A model generated the notes under the pieces. It was not told the DNA's origin, ran no database searches, and saw only the letters and a program-made list of their open reading frames with translations. A stretch of DNA of 64,000 bases from Vitreoscilla sp. (lineage in GTDB: Bacteria > Pseudomonadota > Gammaproteobacteria > Burkholderiales > Neisseriaceae): assembly GCA_030150505.1 (NCBI GenBank), contig JASLFS010000001.1, forward strand, positions 62,001 through 126,000. Direction: 5' to 3'. This document shows, one piece after another, positions 42,189 through 50,126 of the stretch; within the stretch, counting starts at the first letter, position 1, and every line of letters starts with the position of its first letter. A program made the position numbers and the translations under genes.

Positions 42189-44633
42189 TTATTCAATCGT
42201 TTTCTTAGCTAAAATTTGGCGGCTACCACCTAGTTCTGCAGCAGAGACAATGCCTGCTTGTTCCAATGCTTCCATTAAATTAGCAGCTCGGTTATAGCCG
42301 ATGCGTAAATGACGTTGTAATGCTGAAATCGAGGTTTTACGGCTTGTTAAGATAAATTCTACTGCTTGGTCAAATAGCTCATCACTGTGTTGATGTTTTT
42401 CTGGTGAAATAGCAGCCTCGGTACTCATGGTTGCTTCACCTGTTAATAAACCTTCAACATAATTAGGTTCACCTTGTGCTTTGATGAATGAAACCACTTG
42501 ATGAACTTCATCATCACTAACGAATGCGCCATGTAAACGAGCTGGTTCTGCTGTGCCAGGCGGTAGGAATAACATATCACCTTTGCCTAGTAAATTCTCT
42601 GCACCTGCTTGATCTAAAATCGTGCGGCTATCGATTTTGCTTGATACTTGAAATGATATTCTAGTGGGAATATTGGCTTTAATTAAACCAGTAATAACAT
42701 CAACAGAAGGGCGTTGTGTTGCCAGTACCAAGTGAATGCCTGCTGCACGTGCTTTTTGAGCTAGGCGGGCAATTTGCTGTTCTACTTTTTTGCCTTCTAC
42801 CATCATTAAGTCGGCAAGCTCATCAATAACCACAACGATATAAGGCAATTTTTCTAATGGTTCTGGATCGTCAGGATTCAAGCTAAATGGATTGGGGATA
42901 GGCGTATTGCTACTTTTGGCTTCTTGGATTTTTTGGTTATAACCTGATAATTGACGCACACCAATATGCGCTAATAAGCGATAACGTTTTTCCATTTCTG
43001 CCACGCACCAATTAAGAGCATTGCCAGCTTGTTTCATATCAGTGACAACAGGTGCTAGTAAATGAGGAATATCTTGATAAACCGATAATTCCAACATTTT
43101 TGGGTCAACCATAATTAAGCGAATATCTTCAGCGCTGGCTTTATAAAGTAGCGATAAAATCATGGTATTGATGGCAACAGATTTACCTGAGCCGGTTGTA
43201 CCTGCAACCAAAAGGTGTGGCATTTTGGCTAAATCAGCCACGACAGGCACCCCAGCAATGTCTTTTCCTAATGCTACTGTTAATTTAGATGCAGCATCTT
43301 CAAATACATTGGCGGCTAAAATTTCTTGTAAAGCAACATTTTGACGATTGTCATTGGGTAGTTCGATGCCCATGCTGCTTTTGCCGGCAATGGTTTCTAC
43401 CACACGTACACTTTGTAAGCTTAATGCCCGAGCAAGGTCTTTGCTCAGGTTAACAATCTGACTGCCTTTAACGCCTTGTGCAGGCTCAATTTCATATCGA
43501 GTAATAACTGGACCAGAAGTTGCACTAATTACATGAACATTCACACCAAACTCAGCTAGTTTTGCTTCAATCAGCCCAGCTGTTTCTTGTAGTTTTTCTG
43601 GGTCCACTTTTTCGATAGCACTAGGCGGAGCTTGCAATAAATCTATATCAGGTAAATTGGTAACGCCTGTTTTGGTTGGTGTTTTTTTCTTATTTTTTGT
43701 CGTTTTGCTTTCAGGGAGCCTCTCTGTTGGTTGCTCTTCTTGAAATAAAGATGTTTGAATGGCGATGTCTTTTTCTTTATTTTCTTCAGGCAGCTTGCTG
43801 CTTTTACGATTACTAATTGCGACAGGCATCTCTTCTACTGGCTGAGATGTAATATGCTGTGTTTTCTTAATCATTTCTTGGTTTTTAGCCAGATTGCTAA
43901 CCAAGTATTTTGGTGTTCTGAATATTTTTAGAGATAACCAGCGTAAATATAGTGCTGCTTTTTTAAACATATCAATCCATGATATTTGAGCCAATAAAGA
44001 TAATCCTAATATCATAATGCACAGCGATAATAACCCACTAGAAGAACCTAGCAAAGGTTCTGAGATAGAGGTAATACTTTGTCCCCACAATCCGCCTGCG
44101 CCAATAGGAAGCTTATCTTTTAGGTTTTCTAGCCCTAGCATATATTCTAAAATTGGACTGCTCAATAACAACATTAACAAGCCAAAACCTGCTAAAGGGA
44201 AATTGTAATGTCGATTGTTAATGGCCATTTTTTGGCGAACACTGCGGAATGTTTTCACTAAGGCGCAAATGGCAGCTAAGATGACCCACCAACTAGATAA
44301 ACCAAAAAAATAATAACTAATGTCGGCCGTGTAAGCACCAATTAAACCTGTTAAATTATGCAATGAATCATGACCTGCAATGCTACGAGACCAAGCTGGG
44401 TCGGTCATATCAAAGCTTGCGAGGGCAAGGGCATACATGGTGGTAATGATTAATGCAATCAGCCAAATACCGTCAACTAGCAAACCCATTAGGTTTGTGC
44501 TGCTTTGAACACTATTTTCTAAATTGTTTTTAATCACACCATGTTTGCCAATTTTTCGAGCGCTAGCTCGTTTTGGTTGCGTTTGTGATGGTTTTTTAGG
44601 TAAAGTTTTTTTGGGGTTCTTCTGTACTGCCAT
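42189..44633 (-). CDS. ftsK: DNA translocase FtsK
   Basis: Septal DNA pump that clears and resolves chromosomes at division. 814 aa. Basic N-terminus, four membrane helices (about 50-220), a short Lys/Glu-rich linker (about 250-330), then the motor with Walker A GTTGSGKSVAIN (about residue 480) and Walker B YIVVVIDELADLMM. The winged-helix gamma domain that reads KOPS sites is at the end (about 745-810, RHLRIGYNRAANLMEALE). DUS-like 12-mers lie at 43710 and 43785. Confidence 0.95.
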   Translation of the reverse strand: MAVQKNPKKTLPKKPSQTQPKRASARKIGKHGVIKNNLENSVQSSTNLMGLLVDGIWLIALIITTMYALALASFDMTDPAWSRSIAGHDSLHNLTGLIGAYTADISYYFFGLSSWWVILAAICALVKTFRSVRQKMAINNRHYNFPLAGFGLLMLLLSSPILEYMLGLENLKDKLPIGAGGLWGQSITSISEPLLGSSSGLLSLCIMILGLSLLAQISWIDMFKKAALYLRWLSLKIFRTPKYLVSNLAKNQEMIKKTQHITSQPVEEMPVAISNRKSSKLPEENKEKDIAIQTSLFQEEQPTERLPESKTTKNKKKTPTKTGVTNLPDIDLLQAPPSAIEKVDPEKLQETAGLIEAKLAEFGVNVHVISATSGPVITRYEIEPAQGVKGSQIVNLSKDLARALSLQSVRVVETIAGKSSMGIELPNDNRQNVALQEILAANVFEDAASKLTVALGKDIAGVPVVADLAKMPHLLVAGTTGSGKSVAINTMILSLLYKASAEDIRLIMVDPKMLELSVYQDIPHLLAPVVTDMKQAGNALNWCVAEMEKRYRLLAHIGVRQLSGYNQKIQEAKSSNTPIPNPFSLNPDDPEPLEKLPYIVVVIDELADLMMVEGKKVEQQIARLAQKARAAGIHLVLATQRPSVDVITGLIKANIPTRISFQVSSKIDSRTILDQAGAENLLGKGDMLFLPPGTAEPARLHGAFVSDDEVHQVVSFIKAQGEPNYVEGLLTGEATMSTEAAISPEKHQHSDELFDQAVEFILTSRKTSISALQRHLRIGYNRAANLMEALEQAGIVSAAELGGSRQILAKKTIE

Positions 44634-44652
44634 ATTGTCATTTCAAAAATAT

Positions 44653-45753
44653 TTATGCGTAGTAACCTGCGCCTAAGATTCGGTATCCTTTGGCACCTGT
44701 TGCACTAGGAATATTACTTGGAATTTTTAAGCACCAACAAGCTGCTAACCAAGCGAAAGCAGCAGCTTCCATCCATTGAGGATCAAATTGTAAATCATCT
44801 GTTGTTTTTAAGTGGAAGTTTGGTAACAATTCACTGATACGTTGTAATAGTAATGGGTTATACGCACCACCGCCACAAGAATAAATAGCTTGATGGCTTG
44901 GAGCATGGTTTTTTACCGCATCAGTAATGGTTATTGCACTGAATTCCAATAAAGTTCTTAAAACATCATGTGGGTTTTCACTGCCATTCAAATAATGAGT
45001 TAGCCATGCGAGTGAAAATAAATCTCGCCCAGTACTTTTGGGAATTGGCTGTGAAAAATAAGGATGTGATAATAATTCTTGTAATAAATTATCTAATACC
45101 TGACCTTGTTTCGCCAGAAGAGCATCACGGTCATAATCTTGTTGCCAATGCTTTTTAACCCAAGCATCCATCAACATATTGCCAGTTCCTGTATCAAATC
45201 CCAATGACTCATGTTCATGCAGAATGCTGACATTCGCTATGCCACCAATATTAAGTAAAATTCTTTTTTCTTGAGGGTTGAAAAAAAGTGCTTGGTGAAA
45301 AGCAGGAACCAATGGAGCACCTTGCCCGCCCGCAGCCAAATCACGACTACGAAAATCACCAATAACATCAACTTTAGTTAGCTCTGCAAGCAGTGAATAA
45401 TCCGCAATTTGAATACTATAGTGCATGGATGGTTGGTGCCGAATAGTTTGTCCATGGCAGCCAATAGCGCGAATGTCTTGAGGGTGAAGTTGAGTTTCTT
45501 CTAGTAAAGTTAAAACAGTTTGCGCATATAATTGGCTTAAATCTTGTGCCAACAAATGGCTTAAATGCAATTCGTCTGTTTGTTTATCCTGCAAAGAAAG
45601 AATGCGTTTTTTAATTAAATCAGAATAGGGGGTATAAGCATGATGGCTTGCTCGAATAAATTGTTTGCCTTGCATCTCAATCAGAACAGCATCCACGCCA
45701 TCTAAACTGGTTCCCGACATTAAGCCGATGTATTTATCAGTTTGATTCTCCAC
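44653..45753 (-). CDS. anmK: Anhydro-N-acetylmuramic acid kinase
   Basis: Phosphorylates and opens 1,6-anhydroMurNAc in peptidoglycan recycling. 366 aa. N-terminal phosphate loop GLMSGTSLDGVDAVL, DFRSRDLAAGGQGAPLVPAFH and the FDTGTGNMLMDAW motif. First gene of anmK-ftsK-hemH (19 bases to ftsK). It belongs to the same salvage route as AmpD and AmgK in this window. Confidence 0.95.
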   Translation of the reverse strand: MENQTDKYIGLMSGTSLDGVDAVLIEMQGKQFIRASHHAYTPYSDLIKKRILSLQDKQTDELHLSHLLAQDLSQLYAQTVLTLLEETQLHPQDIRAIGCHGQTIRHQPSMHYSIQIADYSLLAELTKVDVIGDFRSRDLAAGGQGAPLVPAFHQALFFNPQEKRILLNIGGIANVSILHEHESLGFDTGTGNMLMDAWVKKHWQQDYDRDALLAKQGQVLDNLLQELLSHPYFSQPIPKSTGRDLFSLAWLTHYLNGSENPHDVLRTLLEFSAITITDAVKNHAPSHQAIYSCGGGAYNPLLLQRISELLPNFHLKTTDDLQFDPQWMEAAAFAWLAACWCLKIPSNIPSATGAKGYRILGAGYYA

Positions 45754-45775
45754 TTTCTATGTCCCCTAGAATATA

Positions 45776-45805
45776 AAAACGCGCCCATGAAAGGCGCGTT
45801 TTATT
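45776..45805 (-). terminator. Terminator of cytochrome c5 gene
   Basis: AAAACGCGCC / GGCGCGTTTT stem (10 bp) with a 7-base loop; A and T tracts on both sides. Confidence 0.85.
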
Positions 45806-45857
45806 GTACTTGGCTAACTTCTTATTACACAAGTTTTTAGTATTAAGTTACACAATA

Positions 45858-46391
45858 TTACTGAGCAGAAGCAACTTCACTTGCACCTTCTTCACTAGCT
45901 GTCGCTTGTATAGCCGGAGCAGATAAATTGCCACCAGATTCATTTGCCATGTGCGCAATTGCACGAGCAAGTTCATCATCAGTTAAGCTTGGGTTACCAC
46001 CACGAGCAGGCATGGCATTGAAGCCATTAACTGCATGGTCAAGCAATGTTGGCATACCTTTTGCAATACGAGGTGCCCATTCTGCATTGTGTGTAATTTT
46101 TGGTGAGTTTGCTGTTGCTGAGTCTGCGCCATGACATTGGATACAAACTTTGTTAAAAACCATCTCACCAGTTCGTTGACCTTCAGGAACACCATCGCCC
46201 ATGGTTAGCGAGCCTTGGGTTTTAATGCGCGTACTAATTGCTTGTTCGGTCATGTCATCAACTGAGTTATAGTAGCCAGAACCAGTTGTTGCTAGACGCA
46301 CAAGTAAATACAAAAAGGCAACAAGTATAACAACTGCGCCTAAAATTGTAGTGGTAGCGGATCCTGTAATATAGTTTTTCTGATTGTTCAT
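45858..46391 (-). CDS. Membrane-anchored monoheme cytochrome c5
   Basis: 177 aa. N-terminal membrane anchor (about 14-34), then one class I cytochrome domain with heme motif CIQCH (about residues 83-87) and axial Met in NAMPARGG. The Ala/Ser/Glu-rich C-terminal tail is low-complexity. Carries electrons in the periplasm toward terminal oxidases or reductases. Neisseria c5 is usually diheme; this one has a single heme. Monocistronic, with a well-formed promoter. Confidence 0.88.
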   Translation of the reverse strand: MNNQKNYITGSATTTILGAVVILVAFLYLLVRLATTGSGYYNSVDDMTEQAISTRIKTQGSLTMGDGVPEGQRTGEMVFNKVCIQCHGADSATANSPKITHNAEWAPRIAKGMPTLLDHAVNGFNAMPARGGNPSLTDDELARAIAHMANESGGNLSAPAIQATASEEGASEVASAQ

Positions 46392-46443
46392 TTATGTAAG
46401 CCTTGCCGTTATATGGGTACTTAACAGGTAAATTATCGAATGG

Positions 46444-46472
46444 ATTATACTGAAAACATTCAAGCTTTCCAA
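46444..46472 (-). promoter_or_regulatory. Cytochrome c5 promoter
   Basis: Minus strand TTGGAA (46467-46472), 17-base spacer, perfect TATAAT (46444-46449). About 53 bases upstream of the c5 ATG. Confidence 0.65.
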
Positions 46473-46621
46473 TCTTAAACTTGAGCTTAAATCAAATAAA
46501 GTTTAAATACTTAGATTGACTTTTAAAACCGAAACAAGCTTTTATTGGATTTATCTATGGTAAATTTTTGAAAAAATCGTTTAAATGTTACCATTAAAAC
46601 AGAATAAAAGTTGATAAAATT

Positions 46622-46650
46622 TTGCCAAACTGTCATTTTTAAGCTAATCT
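46622..46650 (+). promoter_or_regulatory. tRNA-Arg promoter
   Basis: TTGCCA (46622-46627), 17-base spacer, TAATCT (46645-46650), 12 bases before the tRNA. The rest of the 458-base gap between c5 and ampD holds only the two promoters and the tRNA. Confidence 0.5.
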
Positions 46651-46662
46651 TTCGCTCTTACC

Positions 46663-46738
46663 GCACCCATAGCTCAGTTGGAAGAGCGTCAGTTTCCGAA
46701 GCTGGAGGCCACAGGTTCGATCCCTGTTGGGTGCGCCA
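46663..46738 (+). tRNA. tRNA-Arg (anticodon CCG)
   Basis: 76 bases including encoded CCA. Acceptor GCACCCA/TGGGTGC, D-arm GCTC/GAGC, anticodon stem TCAGT/GCTGG with loop TTCCGAA giving CCG, and T-arm ACAGG-TTCGATC-CCTGT. Reads CGG codons. Confidence 0.95.
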
Positions 46739-46849
46739 ATTGAATCTTGATAATCGATTCTTTTGATGTCTCTTGCTGAACTTGGCAAAATTTACCTTTC
46801 CTTTATACTGTGTCTTTATCTATTTTGATATTTGTTTTAGGTCGAATAT

Positions 46850-47398
46850 ATGGACTGGCATGGTGGTCGTTTTTTAGCAGCGCAACAATACAAATCCCCC
46901 AACTTTGAAGCAAGACCAGAAAATACTGAAATTGATTTGGTGGTTATCCACAATATATCCTTACCGCCTTTTGAATATGGACAAGGAGCGATTGCGGATT
47001 TGTTTTTAAATCAAATCAAGCCAGAGCAACATCCTTTTTTTAGTATTTTGACGAATTTTCGGGTTTCCAGTCATTTTGTAATTGAGAGAACGGGGCAGAT
47101 TAGCCAGTTTGTATCTTGTGATGATATGGCTTATCACGCGGGCGTTTCATCCTTTCAAGGTCGTGAAAAGTGCAATCAGTTTTCAATTGGTATCGAATTA
47201 GAAGGGTGTGATTTTGAACCCTTCACGGAAGAGCAATATCAAAATTTGATTATGCTGTTGCAGCAACTAAAGCAACATTATCCCATCAAAGCCATTACTG
47301 GCCATGAGCATATTGCGCCGAATCGAAAAACCGATCCAGGACATTTTTTTGATTGGTTGCGATTAAAAAAAGTTGGATTTGTAGATGAAATTAATTAG
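46850..47398 (+). CDS. ampD: 1,6-anhydro-MurNAc-L-alanine amidase AmpD
   Basis: Cytosolic zinc amidase that strips the peptide from anhydro-muropeptides in cell-wall recycling. 182 aa. Zinc ligands His34 (VVIHN), His152 (GHEH) and Asp162 (TDPGH), with catalytic Glu in IGIELEG. No signal peptide, as expected for AmpD rather than an exported amidase. It provides the substrate for AnmK-type enzymes. Confidence 0.94.
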   Translation: MDWHGGRFLAAQQYKSPNFEARPENTEIDLVVIHNISLPPFEYGQGAIADLFLNQIKPEQHPFFSILTNFRVSSHFVIERTGQISQFVSCDDMAYHAGVSSFQGREKCNQFSIGIELEGCDFEPFTEEQYQNLIMLLQQLKQHYPIKAITGHEHIAPNRKTDPGHFFDWLRLKKVGFVDEIN

Positions 47399-47547
47399 GT
47401 TTATTTAGTTGCCATAAGAATTGAAGTGGATTTGCTGCTAATTTCGGCTATAATTTGCATGAGATAATTAAATTAAATGATGCGGTACATCGTAAATTTG
47501 TGTGCCGTGGTTGAAAAAATGAAAAATAAGTAAAGAGCACTGTCTAT

Positions 47548-48846
47548 ATGAGTGAAACAACATTAATTGTGTTAATTGTGGCCGCTGCCATTATTTTACT
47601 GGTATTGCTCTACAATGTTTATCAGGAAAGTCGTTATCGGAAGCAGATTCGTCAGCAATTTGGTCATTCTGACCAAGATGCCCTATTGGATGGGCAAAAA
47701 AAGCAAGTGCGTGATGGTGACGGAGAATTTGTTAATGGCAGTCAATTAAAGCCTGCATTGCAAAAGAAAAACATTCATTTATCAACAAACATGAATGATG
47801 TAAAACCGGTTGAAAAGTCAATTCATGAGCCTGAAGAAGTGAAACCGATTGTTGATATCACTGAAAAACCGGCAACGGCTAAATTAGAAACCGTTGTTGT
47901 GGAAGAAACGATTTCTATTTCCGAGATGGGTGTTGAGCACGAATTGAAGGAAGTGGTTGCAGACAATGTGGTGGTCGAAAAAACAGCATTGGCGTCCAAA
48001 AGTCGCAATAAAAAATTATTAACGATTAAAGAACTGGCTCAAGTTGAATTGCCATGGTTTGATAAACGCTTTGATTATATGGCTTATGTGGCTTTAGATG
48101 AGCCGCAAGAGTTACATGCCTTACCTCGATTGAGCAACCGTCATTATTTTCGTGTAGCAGCATGCACCATGGATGACCACTTTCAATTGGCAGAGCCAAT
48201 TCCAAGCGTGTTTTACCAAGGTTTTGTTATGGGATTGCAGGGTATTAGCCGTTCAGGATTGGTTAGCAAAGATGATATTTTATCATTTGCGGACCATGTG
48301 CAAGCTTTTGCGATGAAAGTAAATGGACAAGTGCTATTAACTGATGTCGATGAGTTTTTGTCAGTAGCGAAGCCGTTGGATGATTTATGCGCACGAGTGG
48401 ATCAGATGATTGCAATGCATTTGGTTTCACGTGAAATCATTATGGGTGCTGCCATGCGAACTGCACTAGAGGATTTGGGTTTTAATCTGATGGATGATGG
48501 TAGTTTTGCATTTACGGATGTACAAGAACAAACATTGTTTACTGTGGTTTCATTGGATAATAAACCATTTACCAATGCAGCTTTGGATAACCAGTCTTAT
48601 CGTGGCTTTAGTATGTTATTTGATGTGCCAAACGTGCCACATGGCGTGAAATCTTTTGACCAATTTATGGATTTAGTTGTGAAGCTTTCTAGTCAGCTTT
48701 CTTTAGAGTTGGTTGATGATAATTTGGAAGAATTATCGATGCAGTCTTTAAAAAATATTCGTCATTATGTGGTGAGTCGCCAGGAAGAAATGGGCAAGAT
48801 TGGGCTAGAGCCAGGCAGTGAATTAACCAGACGATTATTTTACTAA
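47548..48846 (+). CDS. zipA: Cell division protein ZipA
   Basis: Inner-membrane anchor for FtsZ. 432 aa: N-terminal helix (about 5-24), a charged linker rich in Glu, Val and Lys (about 30-165), and a C-terminal FtsZ-binding domain (about 180-432) with YMAYVALDEPQELHALPRL and GVKSFDQFMDLVVKLSSQL. It is separated from ligA, its usual neighbour, by aroG. Confidence 0.88.
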   Translation: MSETTLIVLIVAAAIILLVLLYNVYQESRYRKQIRQQFGHSDQDALLDGQKKQVRDGDGEFVNGSQLKPALQKKNIHLSTNMNDVKPVEKSIHEPEEVKPIVDITEKPATAKLETVVVEETISISEMGVEHELKEVVADNVVVEKTALASKSRNKKLLTIKELAQVELPWFDKRFDYMAYVALDEPQELHALPRLSNRHYFRVAACTMDDHFQLAEPIPSVFYQGFVMGLQGISRSGLVSKDDILSFADHVQAFAMKVNGQVLLTDVDEFLSVAKPLDDLCARVDQMIAMHLVSREIIMGAAMRTALEDLGFNLMDDGSFAFTDVQEQTLFTVVSLDNKPFTNAALDNQSYRGFSMLFDVPNVPHGVKSFDQFMDLVVKLSSQLSLELVDDNLEELSMQSLKNIRHYVVSRQEEMGKIGLEPGSELTRRLFY

Positions 48847-48864
48847 ACCTTATTGTTTTCAGTT

Positions 48865-48892
48865 AAGACAAGCCGCTTGGCTTGTCTTTTTG
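48865..48892 (+). terminator. Terminator after zipA
   Basis: AAGACAAGCC-gctt-GGCTTGTCTT, 10-bp stem, tetraloop, T-run. Confidence 0.88.
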
Positions 48893-48933
48893 TTTATAAA
48901 GATAAAAATAAATTAAATAATAAAAGAGATATT

Positions 48934-50019
48934 ATGAAGAATACGATATTCGCCATTGATGATTTAAACGTTGATAGCAATACGGCATTAATGACGCCAG
49001 CTGAGCTAAAAAGCCAGTTGCCACTTACTGAGACAGCGAGCCAAACAGTGTCTTCTGCTCGTCAAGTGGTACGGGATATTTTGAATGGCAAAGACCATCG
49101 CTTGTTTGTGGTAGTGGGTCCATGCTCAATCCATGATGTTGATGCTGCTTATGAGTATGCTAAGCGGTTGAAGGAGTTAGCAAGTAAGGTTTCAGATAAT
49201 CTTTTCTTAATCATGCGTGTTTATTTTGAGAAGCCTCGTACCACAATTGGTTGGAAAGGCTTAATTAATGATCCTTATTTGGATGATTCTTTTAAACTTG
49301 AGGATGGCTTGAAGATTGGTCGCCAATTGTTATTGAATTTGGCTGAGCAAGGCATTCCAACGGCAACTGAAGCTTTGGATCCGATTACTCCGCAATATTT
49401 GCAAGATTTAATTAGCTGGTCTGCTATTGGTGCTCGTACAACTGAATCGCAAACTCACCGTGAAATGGCTTCCGGATTATCGTCAGCAGTCGGCTTTAAA
49501 AATGGCACTGATGGTGGTTTGGAAGTGGCAATCAATGCTTTGCAGTCAGTTGCTAACCCACATCGCTTTTTGGGGATTAATCAGAAAGGTGAAGTTTCTT
49601 TAGTAAAAACCAAAGGGAATGCCTATGGGCATGTTGTTTTACGTGGTGGTAATGGTAAGCCAAATTATGATTCAGTGAATGTTGCATTGTGTGAGCAAGC
49701 ATTGAATAAGGCGAACATCCAGCCCAATATTATGATTGATTGCAGTCATGCCAATTCAAATAAAGATCCTGCTTTGCAGCCGTTGGTTTTAGAGAACATT
49801 GCTAATCAGATTGCTGATGGTAATCAATCGATTGTGGGTTTAATGATTGAAAGTAATCTCAATTGGGGTGCGCAATCTATTCCAAATGATTTAAGTGAAT
49901 TAAAATATGGTGTTTCTGTGACGGATGCTTGTATTGATTGGGATACCACAGAGCAAGCTATATTAAAGTTAAATCAGAAGCTGAGCACTATTTTGCCCAA
50001 TAGACAGCGAAATGGTTAG
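48934..50019 (+). CDS. aroG: 3-deoxy-7-phosphoheptulonate synthase (AroG type)
   Basis: First step of aromatic amino-acid synthesis from PEP and erythrose-4-phosphate. 361 aa from the ATG at 48934, preceded by AAAGAGA. Class I DAHP synthase motifs: VVVGPCSIHD with metal Cys, MRVYFEKPRTTIGWKG, GARTTESQTHRE and MIDCSHANSNKDP. The length and the N-terminal arm are those of the feedback-regulated E. coli AroF/G/H group; which amino acid inhibits it cannot be read. Confidence 0.95.
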   Translation: MKNTIFAIDDLNVDSNTALMTPAELKSQLPLTETASQTVSSARQVVRDILNGKDHRLFVVVGPCSIHDVDAAYEYAKRLKELASKVSDNLFLIMRVYFEKPRTTIGWKGLINDPYLDDSFKLEDGLKIGRQLLLNLAEQGIPTATEALDPITPQYLQDLISWSAIGARTTESQTHREMASGLSSAVGFKNGTDGGLEVAINALQSVANPHRFLGINQKGEVSLVKTKGNAYGHVVLRGGNGKPNYDSVNVALCEQALNKANIQPNIMIDCSHANSNKDPALQPLVLENIANQIADGNQSIVGLMIESNLNWGAQSIPNDLSELKYGVSVTDACIDWDTTEQAILKLNQKLSTILPNRQRNG

Positions 50020-50024
50020 TTAAT

Positions 50025-50054
50025 AAAACGCTGGCATTAATGACCAGCGTTTTT
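50025..50054 (+). terminator. Terminator after aroG
   Basis: AAAACGCTGG / CCAGCGTTTT, 10-bp stem, 9-base loop, extra T. Confidence 0.85.
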
Positions 50055-50126
50055 CATTGGTATCGTCTATTTGCAGTTGGGTATCTAGGGTAAAATACGC
50101 GATACAGTAATTAAGGTAATGTGGAT

